Source: JABDQW01 sp942492025 (lineage in GTDB: Bacteria > Pseudomonadota > Gammaproteobacteria > SZUA-229). From it: DNA of 64,000 bases. The notes under the pieces are model-generated. The model ran no database searches. It had not been told where the DNA came from and worked only from the letters and a program-made list of their open reading frames with translations. A program made the position numbers and the translations under genes. Numbering within the stretch: position 1 is the stretch's first letter; each line of letters begins with the position of its first letter. The DNA is taken from the NCBI GenBank assembly GCA_942492025.1, contig CALODJ010000006.1:680713-744712 (forward strand). Direction: 5' to 3'. Positions 25,554 through 34,214 of this stretch are shown in pieces.

Positions 25554-26885
25554 TCAGGCGATTATACGGCCCCACATGTCGTGTTCATCCGTATCATCTA
25601 TGTGGACGTTCACGAAGTCGCCGGGCTGCAGGTCACTGTGTTCTTCGATGTATACCAGCCCGTCAATTTCGGGAGCATCAGCCGAGCTGCGCGCAATTGC
25701 GCCGGATTCGCTCACGGCATCAACCAGCACCCGCTGTTCGGTACCGATTTTTTTGCGTAATCTTTCACGACTGATAGCGGCCTGTTTTTCCATGAAGCGC
25801 TGCAGCCGTTCCTGCTTGGTATCTTCATCAACAGGATTCGGCAGCTGATTGGCTTTCGCACCTTCGACCGCTGAGTAGGTGAAGCATCCAACCCGGTCGA
25901 GGCGGGCTTGATCCAGAAAGTCGAGGAGCTGCTCAAAATCATCCTCGGTCTCCCCCGGGAAACCGACAATGAATGTACTGCGCAAAGTCAGTTCGGGACA
26001 GGTTTGACGCCATGCGTGAATGCGTTGCAGGGTGTTTTCGCTGGCAGCCGGGCGTCTCATCGCTTTCAGAATACGCGGGCTGGCATGCTGGAACGGAATG
26101 TCCAGATAGGGTAACAGTCTTCCTTCGGCCATCAGGGGAATGATTTCGTCGACGTGCGGGTAGGGATAAACATAGTGCAGTCTGACCCATACGTCCAGGG
26201 TGCCCAGTGCTGCACACAGCTCTGTCATACGCGTCTTCACTGGCATACCGTTCCAGAACGCTGTTTTGTATTTCAGATCGATACCATAAGCACTGGTGTC
26301 CTGGGAAATAACCAGCAGCTCCCTGACGCCGGCAGCGACCAGGCGTTCGGCCTCGTCCAGTACATCACCAGCCGGGCGACTCTGTAAATCACCGCGCAAG
26401 TCGGGAATAATACAGAACGTGCAGCGGTGATTACAGCCTTCCGAGATCTTCAGGTATGCATAATGCCTTGGCGTAAGTCTGATGCCCTGTGCCGGCACAA
26501 GATCAGTGAAAGGATCATGATCCGGTGGCAGGTGCGCGTGGATGGCTCCCATGACCGCTTGTGTCGCATGAGGTCCGGTTACTGCCAGCACATTGGGAAA
26601 GTGCTGCTCAACGATATCACCCATCGCGCCCAGACATCCGGTGACAATGACCTTGCCATTTTCATGCAGTGCTTCATCGATGGCCTGCAGTGATTCTTCA
26701 ATAGCGTCGTCGATAAATCCACAGGTATTGATGACAACCAGGTCAGCTTCCTCGTAGCTTGGTGAAATGGCATAACCTTCAGCGCGCAGCTGTGTGAGAA
26801 TATGCTCCGAATCGACCGTCGCTTTGGGGCAGCCCAGGCTGATGAAGCCGATATTGTGGGATTTCTGCTTGGATGAAGATGACAT
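25554..26885 (-). CDS. rimO: Ribosomal protein S12 methylthiotransferase
   Basis: Radical-SAM enzyme that adds a methylthio group to the aspartate of ribosomal protein S12. N-terminal UPF0004 domain with cluster cysteines in SLGCPK, NTCGFI and TGCLG; radical SAM motif CNHRCTFC near residue 150; C-terminal TRAM domain (about 375-440). 443 aa, as usual. It leads the pair with the methyltransferase fusion. Confidence 0.95.
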   Translation of the reverse strand: MSSSSKQKSHNIGFISLGCPKATVDSEHILTQLRAEGYAISPSYEEADLVVINTCGFIDDAIEESLQAIDEALHENGKVIVTGCLGAMGDIVEQHFPNVLAVTGPHATQAVMGAIHAHLPPDHDPFTDLVPAQGIRLTPRHYAYLKISEGCNHRCTFCIIPDLRGDLQSRPAGDVLDEAERLVAAGVRELLVISQDTSAYGIDLKYKTAFWNGMPVKTRMTELCAALGTLDVWVRLHYVYPYPHVDEIIPLMAEGRLLPYLDIPFQHASPRILKAMRRPAASENTLQRIHAWRQTCPELTLRSTFIVGFPGETEDDFEQLLDFLDQARLDRVGCFTYSAVEGAKANQLPNPVDEDTKQERLQRFMEKQAAISRERLRKKIGTEQRVLVDAVSESGAIARSSADAPEIDGLVYIEEHSDLQPGDFVNVHIDDTDEHDMWGRIIA

Positions 26886-26976
26886 CGTGTAATTGTAACG
26901 TGTGTGTTAGGACTGAGTCATCAGTCGTCAGTCATCGGTAGGCGGTAATAACACGTTTCGGCGTGACACGGGCTGG

Positions 26977-26993
26977 CTAGACATTATGTCTAG
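26977..26993. repeat. Perfect palindrome CTAGACATTATGTCTAG
   Basis: A 17-bp perfect palindrome between rimO and tcdA. Its right half ACATTATGTCTAGT recurs at the right end of the IS element (60219-60232). It could be an operator or the footprint of an IS end. Confidence 0.5.
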
Positions 26994-27028
26994 TCCGCAG
27001 TGCCAATAGGCAACACTATACTATCGGA

Positions 27029-27817
27029 ATGAGTGAATACGAAGAAAAATTCGGCGCACTGGCGCGGGTATACGGTGAAGAGGTGTGTGATGCGCTCGGT
27101 CAGTCACATGCCTGTGTGATCGGCATCGGTGGTGTTGGATCCTGGGCGGTGGAGTCCCTGGTGCGTACCGGCATCGGTGAAATCACGCTGGTCGATGGTG
27201 ACACGATTACGCGCAGTAACATGAACAGACAGCTACATACGCTTGAATCTACACTGGGGCAGTTCAAGGTAAGTGCAATGCAGACACGTATCGCTGATAT
27301 CAATGCTGAATGTCGCTGTCATACTGTCGAGCAACATATTGATGACAATAATCTGCGCGACATCCTGGAACGGGGCTACGATTGCGTCATCGATGCAATA
27401 GACAGTATCAAGTACAAGGCAGCCATCGTTTATTGCTGTAAACGTAACAAGATTCCGGTGGTCATGACAGGGGGCGCCGGGGGGCTGACCGATCCGGCCA
27501 AAACCGAGGTCACCGACCTGGCCCGTACCTGGAATGATCCTCTCGCAGCAACGGTACGTTCACGTCTCAGGCACAAGTACGGTTATACTCGCAACCCGAA
27601 ACGTAGCTTTGGCGTGCCCTGCGTGTTCTCCAGTGAACAGCAGCGTTATCCTGACAAGCACGGCAAGCCGGGCTATTGCAAACCGGGCGTTGCAGGGCTC
27701 TCGCTGGATTGCAGTTACGGTTATGGTTCGGTTGTCAGTGTTACCGCGAGTTTCGGCTTTGCCGCGGCGGCTAAAGCGGTCGAGTTGATGGCCAAGAAGA
27801 AGCTGAAACAGCCCTGA
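27029..27817 (+). CDS. tcdA: tRNA threonylcarbamoyladenosine dehydratase
   Basis: E1-like (ThiF/MoeB fold) enzyme that cyclises the t6A nucleoside of tRNA to ct6A using ATP. Nucleotide loop CVIGIGGVGSWAVESLVR (about 30-48), the TLVDGDTITRSNMNRQL stretch, an AIDSIKYKAAIV segment, and the conserved C-terminal CSYGYGSVVSVTASFGF. 262 aa. A TATACT at 27017-27022 lies so close to the ATG that a leaderless transcript is possible; no Shine-Dalgarno is seen. Confidence 0.92.
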   Translation: MSEYEEKFGALARVYGEEVCDALGQSHACVIGIGGVGSWAVESLVRTGIGEITLVDGDTITRSNMNRQLHTLESTLGQFKVSAMQTRIADINAECRCHTVEQHIDDNNLRDILERGYDCVIDAIDSIKYKAAIVYCCKRNKIPVVMTGGAGGLTDPAKTEVTDLARTWNDPLAATVRSRLRHKYGYTRNPKRSFGVPCVFSSEQQRYPDKHGKPGYCKPGVAGLSLDCSYGYGSVVSVTASFGFAAAAKAVELMAKKKLKQP

Positions 27818-27823
27818 AACCCG

Positions 27824-27848
27824 AATCCTTCGTGCAATATCCGGGCTA
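27824..27848. repeat. Dispersed repeat, second family
   Basis: AATCCTTCGTGCAATATCCG then GGCTA, just past the tcdA stop. Related copies: 8889-8909 (after fabB), 34175-34197 (directly after the DUF1499 stop) and 36434-36462 (near the oxyR/usp gap). Its CCCGCAT end resembles that of the MITE family. All copies lie next to gene ends. Confidence 0.55.
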
Positions 27849-28080
27849 AGGCGGACACGCCTGCGAAAACATAAAGCGTTCACTGCGTCTCGGCGCCGCT
27901 GCGGCCAATTCACTCCTTGAAAAACGCGTGAATTTGAACATGCTGCGGATTATCAATTGGTTCAGCGAAACGCTGAATTTATAGGCTGTACCGGCGTTAG
28001 CGATGACGTAAACAGAGCACGCAGTCACGCCCGAGAGGCTATACCTCACACGATCGTCGGACTCGCTGATTTTTGCGAAC

Positions 28081-28215
28081 TTACAGTGTACTGGTCAGCA
28101 TAAAGTAGAATACCATGACCACTGTTGATGCAATCACGATATACGGAACGAACATGCAAAAACCAGGTAGTCCTTCACACATGTCCCTGAATTTACATTG
28201 AGTACATACTTTCAT
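28081..28215 (-). CDS. 44-residue Cys-rich single-pass membrane protein
   Basis: A small gene below usual size cut-offs. ATG at 28215 is preceded by AGAAGGTGCGCA, a good Shine-Dalgarno. The product starts MKVCTQCKFRDMCEGLPGFC, with cysteines 4, 7, 13 and 20 (C-x2-C-x5-C-x6-C), followed by one membrane helix (about 22-41) and the end MLTSTL. The cysteine layout suggests a metal or small iron-sulfur site facing one side of the membrane. No family recognised. An upstream perfect dyad suggests that it is regulated. No close neighbour on the same strand, so it is probably transcribed alone. Confidence 0.6.
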   Translation of the reverse strand: MKVCTQCKFRDMCEGLPGFCMFVPYIVIASTVVMVFYFMLTSTL

Positions 28216-28261
28216 TGCGCACCTTCTAATGACAATCGAACCTTTCCACGTTCACACGGCT

Positions 28262-28286
28262 AATGTATATACACAGCATATACATT
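28262..28286. promoter_or_regulatory. Operator-like palindrome upstream of the 44-aa protein
   Basis: AATGTATAT-N7-ATATACATT, perfect 9-bp arms, 46 bp upstream of the small gene's start codon. Typical size for a dimeric repressor or activator site; the regulator is unknown. Confidence 0.5.
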
Positions 28287-28675
28287 CCTCATTCGTCATG
28301 TGATCGCATTAATGAATACGTTCAGTTCATTTGCGTCTATACCTGTTTATTATAATTCTCAAGTTGATTATTGTTTTCAACTTTGCTGGGATGACTAATC
28401 ATAGACTACATCCGGTATAATGCTAAGATTCTAATACACGTAATTCCCATGTTTACTGACGATTCGTCAGAAACCTGTAATTTTTGTCAGCTCAAATTCA
28501 CACCAAAAAACGAATTCTTTCAGTTTGTTAGTGTAAATATCATTAGCTTACATTGGTGCCCTTGATATTTGTCAATGTTGAGTCAGATCAACCTGTTGAT
28601 GGAAATCCTTGACGCGAGCAGTGTCTGATCATAATTCACTCAATTCCTGGGGGCCTATTCACTCCTCACCAGATT

Positions 28676-28705
28676 AAAAAAGGCGGTAATCCAGGGATTA
28701 CCGCC
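28676..28705 (-). terminator. Intrinsic terminator of nrdB
   Basis: Perfect 11-bp stem GGCGGTAATCC/GGATTACCGCC with a 2-nt loop, followed on the minus strand by TTTTTT, 92 bp past the nrdB stop. Confidence 0.9.
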
Positions 28706-28796
28706 TCTCAAACACTACTCCCGCCTCCATGGCTTATTATTGTTTATTTCCTTGGTTCTTTTCTTATTGTTGTCCTCCCCGTGCGTAAGGTTGCTG

Positions 28797-30092
28797 TCAG
28801 TCCCAACTAAGGGCACCCCCAGTCTGATATTCGGTGACACGTGTTTCGAAGAAATTTTTCTCTTTCTTCAAGTCCAGCACTTCAGACATCCATGGAAAAG
28901 GATTGCCTGCCCCTGGATATTGTTCAGGTAAACCAATTTGTGAGCATCTGCGATTGGCAATGAATTGCAGGTATTCTTCAAACATGGGTGCGTTGAGGCC
29001 AAGTACGCCGCGTGGCATCGTGTCGCGCGCATACTGGGTTTCCAGCTCAACGGCATCACGAATCATCGCCACGGCTTCGTTCTGGAATGTTTTTGTCCAG
29101 AGATCGGGGTTTTCGATCTTGATCTGGTTGATAACGTCGATTCCAAAGTTCATGTGCATGGATTCATCGCGCAATATGTACTGGAATTGCTCCGCAACTC
29201 CCGTCATCTTGTTACGGCGACCCATAGACAGTATCTGCGTGAAACCGACATAGAAAAAGATACCCTCGAAGATAACGTAGAATGCGATTAGCTCACGCAG
29301 CAGCTTCTGATCATTTTCTGACGTGCCCGTGTGGAAATTAGGATCAGCGAGATGTTTGGTGTACGGCAGTGCCCATTCGGCCTTGCGTGCAACTGCCGGC
29401 AGTTCCCTGTACATATTGAATATTTCACCTTCATCGAGGCCGAGCGATTCTACGCAATATTGATAGGCGTGTGTATGCAATGCCTCTTCAAAGGCCTGTC
29501 GCAGCAGATACTGGCGACATTCCGGGTTGGTGATGTGTCGGTAGACTGCCAGTACCAGATTGTTGGCAACCAGTGAATCAGCTGTTGAGAAGAAGCCCAG
29601 GTTCCTTTTGATGATGGTCCGCTCATCATCAGTCAGGCCATTCGGGTCGCGCCACAAGGCAAGATCGGCCGCCATGTTGATTTCCTGCGGCATCCAGTGA
29701 TTGGCGCAGCCATCAAGATATTTTTGCCAGGCCCAATCATACTTGAACGGAACCAGTTGGTTCAGATCGGCGCGACAGTTAATGATTTTTTTATCGTCGA
29801 CCTGGATGCGTTCAGCACCTATTTCTATATCTTCGAGGCCTGTGCCGGTCAGATCGGCATCGCTGGTATCAGTGCTGTATGTGGCAACGGCCGCCTCAGC
29901 CACCGCATTATCTGCTGGTTTGGTACTACTGGTAGCCCGGGGAACAGGATCGACTACCGGTGCTGCGCCCGCTGTTTCCATCAACGCTTCATTGGATACC
30001 AGACCACCACCCGCACGCGGATGGTGTTCAGCCTTTTTTGGATTGAAGGCCGGTTCGTTAAATTTAGCAAGTGGGTCGTCCCAGTTGAGCAT
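28797..30092 (-). CDS. nrdB: Ribonucleotide reductase class Ia, beta subunit
   Basis: Carries the di-iron site and tyrosyl radical that start catalysis in NrdA. The core shows FEEALHTHAY, whose Glu, His and Tyr correspond to Glu115, His118 and radical Tyr122 of E. coli NrdB, so this is a tyrosyl-radical rather than a Phe-substituted class Ic protein. Later ligands are in FEGIFF and RDESMH. An N-terminal extension of roughly 95 residues, low-complexity and Ala/Pro/Thr-rich, precedes the core (431 aa versus 376 in E. coli). AGAGGTAA lies before the ATG. Last gene of the nrd operon. Confidence 0.95.
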   Translation of the reverse strand: MLNWDDPLAKFNEPAFNPKKAEHHPRAGGGLVSNEALMETAGAAPVVDPVPRATSSTKPADNAVAEAAVATYSTDTSDADLTGTGLEDIEIGAERIQVDDKKIINCRADLNQLVPFKYDWAWQKYLDGCANHWMPQEINMAADLALWRDPNGLTDDERTIIKRNLGFFSTADSLVANNLVLAVYRHITNPECRQYLLRQAFEEALHTHAYQYCVESLGLDEGEIFNMYRELPAVARKAEWALPYTKHLADPNFHTGTSENDQKLLRELIAFYVIFEGIFFYVGFTQILSMGRRNKMTGVAEQFQYILRDESMHMNFGIDVINQIKIENPDLWTKTFQNEAVAMIRDAVELETQYARDTMPRGVLGLNAPMFEEYLQFIANRRCSQIGLPEQYPGAGNPFPWMSEVLDLKKEKNFFETRVTEYQTGGALSWD

Positions 30093-30094
30093 TC

Positions 30095-30349
30095 TCAGTT
30101 ACCTCTTTTTTCATTTTTCTTATTCATTACGCGGCGGCCATTTCCTGGTGGCAGGGCGCGTAATGGTTCAAGTGTCATTGCCCAGGGTTTTACAGCCGAT
30201 GGCCCCAATGACTGCCACGTCGTCCGTGCCCGGGTAAAGCGAATCCGTATGCCATCATGTCTGCAAAAGTGCGCTATATCATCACGCCCTGGTTCGTTGA
30301 TTATCGCCAGATCATAAAAGACCTGCTTGAGTTCGGCCCTAAGACTCAT
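30095..30349 (-). CDS. Small hypothetical protein between nrdA and nrdB
   Basis: 84 aa, Arg-rich, with no recognised domain. It has an upstream GGGAGG and its TGA lies 2 bp before the nrdB ATG, an arrangement that suggests translational coupling. It fills most of the 354-bp nrdA-nrdB gap. It could also be untranslated spacer. Confidence 0.4.
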   Translation of the reverse strand: MSLRAELKQVFYDLAIINEPGRDDIAHFCRHDGIRIRFTRARTTWQSLGPSAVKPWAMTLEPLRALPPGNGRRVMNKKNEKRGN

Positions 30350-30446
30350 GGCCCGGACGCCTCCCGGGCGCCCTGTTTAAATCATCACTCACGGTTGGCC
30401 TCTTATTCGTTTTTTTATAGGAGCCTTGCGCATTCAAATACTGTTC

Positions 30447-33344
30447 TTATTGGCATGCTTCACAATCGGGATCCAGGATTGAACATGCTTTGGGTGCAGG
30501 AGATAAAACCGCTTCCTCGCTTGTATTGTGCACGGCATTCAATTTGCTGGCGCGTTCTGTATCCATGGTTGATTTCTCAACATGGGTTGCACCCATGGAT
30601 CTCAGGTAATAAGTGGTTTTGAGGCCGCGTACCCACGCCAGTTTGTACAGCGAATCCAGCTTTGCACCACTGGGTTCAGACATATACAGGTTCAACGACT
30701 GTCCCTGGTCGATCCATTTTTGACGACGTGCGGCGGCTTCTACCAGCCAGCGTGGATCGAGTTCGAACGCGGTCTGGTAGAGCAGTTTCAGATCGTCGGG
30801 TACGCGATCAATCATCTGTACACTGCCATCGTAATATTTGAGGTCATTGGCCATGACTTCATCCCACAGGCCACGTTCGCGCAGGTCTGCGATCAGGTAG
30901 GGATTGACTACGGTAAACTCGCCCGACAGATTCGATTTGACGAACAGGTTCTGGTAGGTCGGTTCGATCGACTGGCTGACACCACAGATATTTGAAATGG
31001 TTGCAGTGGGCGCAATCGCCATCGTGTTTGAATTACGTATACCGACTGTCTGTACCCGTGCGCGTAATGAATCCCAATCGAAGGTATGGCTGCGGTCGAG
31101 ATCAAGGTAGCTGCCGCGTCCCTCGGCCAGGTAATCAATTGAGTCGATGGGCAGTATGCCCTTACTCCAGAGTGAGCCTTCGAAGCTTGCGTAGCGGCCG
31201 CGCTCTTCAGCCAGATTGGTCGAGGCCTTGATCGCAAAGTAGCTGATCGCCTCCATAGTGCGGTCGGCGAATTCGACGGCATTCTCGGATGAATACGGCA
31301 AACGCTGTTTGTACAAGGCATCCTGAAAACCCATCACGCCCATACCGACCGGCCGGTGCTTCAGGTTGGAATCACGTGCCTGCGGTACGCTGTAATAATT
31401 GTAGTCGATGACATTGTCCAGCATGCGCATGGCGGTATTGATGGTGCGCTCGAGTTTCGTGGTATCCAGGCCGCACTCATTAATGTGGGCGGGCAGATTA
31501 ATCGACCCCAGATTGCATACGGCGATTTCAGTGTCGTTAGTGTGCAGTGTGATTTCTGTGCACAGGTTGGAGCTGTGAACCACACCCGCGTGCTGGTTGG
31601 TGTAACGCAGGTTGCAGGGATCCTTGAAGGTGATCCATGGGTGACCTGTTTCGAACAGCATGCTGAGCATCTTGCGCCACAGGTTACTGGCCTTGATGGT
31701 TTGGTAGACTTTTATTTCGCCGTTGGCTGCCATCTCCTCGTAAGCCACATAGGCTTTTTCAAATTTCTGGCCACTGAGGTCGTGAAGTTCTGGCACTTCA
31801 TCGGGTGAAAACAGTGTCCAGTCTTTGTCTTCTGCAACGCGCTTCATGAACAAGTCCGGGATCCAGTTGGCTGTGTTCATGTCATGCGTGCGACGACGGT
31901 CATCGCCCGTGTTTTTACGTAGATCGAGGAATTCTTCGATATCGATATGCCAGCTTTCCAGGTAGGCACACATGGCACCTTTGCGCTTGCCGCCCTGATT
32001 GACTGCAACAGCGGTATCATTGGCAACCTTCAGAAAAGGTACAACACCCTGAGACTTACCGTTGGTACCCTTGATGTGGGCGCCCATACCACGCACCCGC
32101 GTCCAGTCATTTCCCAGACCGCCGGCGTATTTCGACAGCAGGGCGTCATCTTTAATGGAGCTGAAAATGCCGTCAAGATGATCTGGCACGGTTGTCAGGT
32201 AACAACTGGAAAGCTGCGGACGCAGGGTGCCTGAGTTGAACAGGGTGGGGGTAGAGCTCATGAAATCAAAGGATGATAACAGTTTGTAGAATTCGACAGC
32301 GCGCTCTTCGCGGTTTATTTCATTGATGGCCAGGCCCATGGCAACGCGCATGAAAAAAGCCTGTGGTAGTTCAAACCGGATCTTGTTCGAGTGAATGAAA
32401 TAACGATCATATAGCGTTTGCAGGCCAAGGTAGGTGAACTGATGGTCACGTTCGGTCAGCAGTTGTTTGCCAAGGTGTTGTAGATCATATTCAAGCAGGC
32501 GTGCGTCCAGCAGTTCGAGGTCGACGGCGCGCTTGATATATTTATCAAAGTAATCCGCATAGAGGCTGGACATTTCATGCTGGGTCGCATGTGTTATCCG
32601 GTTGTAGACGAAGCTGAGCGCTTCGGTACGCATATCATCCAGTAGCAGGCGTGCAGCGGTATAGGAATAGTCAGGCTGCTTTTCGATCAGCGTGCGTGCA
32701 CTCATGACCAGCATGCGCGATACATCTTTTTCCGGGACACCGTCGAAAAGATTGCGTTCGGTGTCACGCAAAATGGCATCAGCTTCGACATCTTTGAGAT
32801 CTGCGCAGGCTTCGTTGACAATGGCCTGGAGCCGACGTCGGTCCAGCGGTTGTCTGCTGCCATCGATCAGGGTGACCTCGATTTTACTGCCGCTGTCATC
32901 GGCAGCATCCTCAACAACAGCCTCGTTGTGCTGCTGCTGGCGGGCGCGTGCGTGTTCTTCGCGATAGATAACATAGGCGCGAGCAACACGCTGGTGACTC
33001 GAGCGCATCAGTGCCAGTTCGACCTGGTCCTGGATGTCTTCTATGTGAAAGGTGCCACCATCGGGTATGCGACGGGTCAGAGCCAGTTCGACCTGTTCCG
33101 CCAGTTCGCCGACAATTTCGTGTATGCGGCTGGATGCGGCTGCGTTGCCACCTTCAACAGCCAGGAAGGCCTTGGTCATGGCAATGGCAATTTTTTCACG
33201 GTCATAGGCCGTGACTTTGCCGTTTCTGCGAATAACCCTGAAACGACCCGGTGCCGTTACGGCAATATTTGCAGAATCTGTTGAAGCTATACTGTTAAGT
33301 TGAGATTGATTATGATGTTTGGTGATTGGTGTAGTTAGTTCCAT
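30447..33344 (-). CDS. nrdA: Ribonucleotide reductase class Ia, alpha subunit with two ATP-cones
   Basis: Reduces ribonucleoside diphosphates. ATG 33344 preceded by GGGA; the open frame continues to 33554 but through the promoter. 965 aa. Two consecutive N-terminal ATP-cones: RVIRRNGKVTAYDREKIAIA (about 35-125) and VTLIDGSRQPLDRRRLQAI (about 150-240), as in Pseudomonas-type NrdA. Then the barrel with NSGTLRPQLSSCYL, the active-site NLCTEITLHTNDTEIAVCNLGS and the PTATISNICGVSQSIEP loop. The C-terminal shuttle cysteines are in CSILDPDCEACQ. Tandem NrdR boxes lie upstream. Confidence 0.96.
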   Translation of the reverse strand: MELTTPITKHHNQSQLNSIASTDSANIAVTAPGRFRVIRRNGKVTAYDREKIAIAMTKAFLAVEGGNAAASSRIHEIVGELAEQVELALTRRIPDGGTFHIEDIQDQVELALMRSSHQRVARAYVIYREEHARARQQQHNEAVVEDAADDSGSKIEVTLIDGSRQPLDRRRLQAIVNEACADLKDVEADAILRDTERNLFDGVPEKDVSRMLVMSARTLIEKQPDYSYTAARLLLDDMRTEALSFVYNRITHATQHEMSSLYADYFDKYIKRAVDLELLDARLLEYDLQHLGKQLLTERDHQFTYLGLQTLYDRYFIHSNKIRFELPQAFFMRVAMGLAINEINREERAVEFYKLLSSFDFMSSTPTLFNSGTLRPQLSSCYLTTVPDHLDGIFSSIKDDALLSKYAGGLGNDWTRVRGMGAHIKGTNGKSQGVVPFLKVANDTAVAVNQGGKRKGAMCAYLESWHIDIEEFLDLRKNTGDDRRRTHDMNTANWIPDLFMKRVAEDKDWTLFSPDEVPELHDLSGQKFEKAYVAYEEMAANGEIKVYQTIKASNLWRKMLSMLFETGHPWITFKDPCNLRYTNQHAGVVHSSNLCTEITLHTNDTEIAVCNLGSINLPAHINECGLDTTKLERTINTAMRMLDNVIDYNYYSVPQARDSNLKHRPVGMGVMGFQDALYKQRLPYSSENAVEFADRTMEAISYFAIKASTNLAEERGRYASFEGSLWSKGILPIDSIDYLAEGRGSYLDLDRSHTFDWDSLRARVQTVGIRNSNTMAIAPTATISNICGVSQSIEPTYQNLFVKSNLSGEFTVVNPYLIADLRERGLWDEVMANDLKYYDGSVQMIDRVPDDLKLLYQTAFELDPRWLVEAAARRQKWIDQGQSLNLYMSEPSGAKLDSLYKLAWVRGLKTTYYLRSMGATHVEKSTMDTERASKLNAVHNTSEEAVLSPAPKACSILDPDCEACQ

Positions 33345-33384
33345 TCCCGGTCCACTTGTTGGGTTGTCGTTGTTTTTCTGGGGG

Positions 33385-33432
33385 CTACTATAGAATGTGG
33401 TTTGGTAACAAGTCAAGCACCATATCTTGTGT
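33385..33432 (-). promoter_or_regulatory. nrdA promoter with tandem NrdR boxes
   Basis: Minus strand: box ACACAAGATATGGTGC (33417-33432) and box CCACATTCTATAGTAG (33385-33400), matching the NrdR consensus at about 13 and 11 of 16 positions. They are separated by exactly 16 bp, the three-turn phasing typical of NrdR. Between and within them lie TTGACT (33411-33416) and TATAGT (33387-33392), 18 bp apart, so the downstream box covers the -10 element. NrdR would repress nrdA-nrdB when dATP is high. Confidence 0.7.
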
Positions 33433-33682
33433 ATATGTTGGTGGAGAAAAGTCGAAAAAACTGTGGATAAAACCTGAAAAAGCCACCAAAACAGTGAGTT
33501 AGAAAACGAATCTTCAAGCTTTTTCAGAGCATAGGCGTTTACAAATGTAAACAATATTTTTAGCTCAAGATCAGGGCATTGAGAAGACCTGCTCAGGGTA
33601 CTAAATATGCGTGGGCCAGCTTAAAATATATTCTTGACTGTCAACTTGCTATGATCGCCCAAAACTGACTAGTGGACGCTGA

Positions 33683-34174
33683 ATGAAAATCTTTCTTGCA
33701 CTTATCGCGATCGCAGTATTGCTCATTGCTGCAACCCTGCTGAAGAATAAAGCGCCTATGTTTGATGCGCCTGGGTTTAAGAAAAGACTGGCAGTTTACC
33801 TGACCACCAACATAGCCAAAACAGCAGATGATCACTCATTCCCGGAACTTCGTACGCCGGTATTCTCGACAGAGCCGGATGAGCTTTACATCGCCGTCAA
33901 GGATGCGGCCATAGATCTGGGCTGGGCAATCTCGGACAGTAACGATGTTGAATGGCGGCTACACCTGGTGGCCAAGACACACTTTCTGTTATTTATGGAT
34001 GATGTTCACGTTCAGATAAAACCTCTGGGTTGTCGCGAGGGCATTACCAGTACCGCGTTGCACATACAATCACATTCCCGTGTCGGCAAGGGAGACTTCG
34101 CTGCCAATGCCGGCCATATCCAGCGCCTGGTCCAGCAGGTCGAAAAGCGACTGAAGCTGGGTTTTACGCACTAA
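33683..34174 (+). CDS. DUF1499 protein
   Basis: 163 aa with an N-terminal hydrophobic anchor (about 3-20). It follows the DUF1499 layout: PELRTPVFSTEPDELYIAVKDAAIDLGWAI, a central VAKTHFLLFMDDVHVQIKP strand pair, then STALHIQSHSRVGKGDFAANAGHI. Probably membrane-anchored and facing the periplasm; function unknown. The TAA is followed at once by a dispersed repeat. Confidence 0.75.
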   Translation: MKIFLALIAIAVLLIAATLLKNKAPMFDAPGFKKRLAVYLTTNIAKTADDHSFPELRTPVFSTEPDELYIAVKDAAIDLGWAISDSNDVEWRLHLVAKTHFLLFMDDVHVQIKPLGCREGITSTALHIQSHSRVGKGDFAANAGHIQRLVQQVEKRLKLGFTH

Positions 34175-34197
34175 CTCGCATATTGCATGAAGGATTT
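34175..34197. repeat. Dispersed repeat, second family
   Basis: CTCGCATATTGCATGAAGG then ATTT, directly after the DUF1499 stop. Same family as 27824-27848 and 8889-8909. Confidence 0.5.
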
Positions 34198-34214
34198 GGA
34201 ATAGCAGCGTCTTT

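Larger units (their letters stand above)
27818..28796. other. Intergenic region of about 980 bp with a small gene, repeat and terminator
   Basis: Past tcdA, a dispersed repeat (27824-27848). From 27856 to 28080 the DNA has no convincing frame. A 44-codon gene occupies 28081-28215 on the minus strand, with a palindrome upstream at 28262-28286. From about 28290 to 28670 the sequence is AT-rich and I see no gene. The nrdB terminator is at 28676-28705. Confidence 0.6.
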
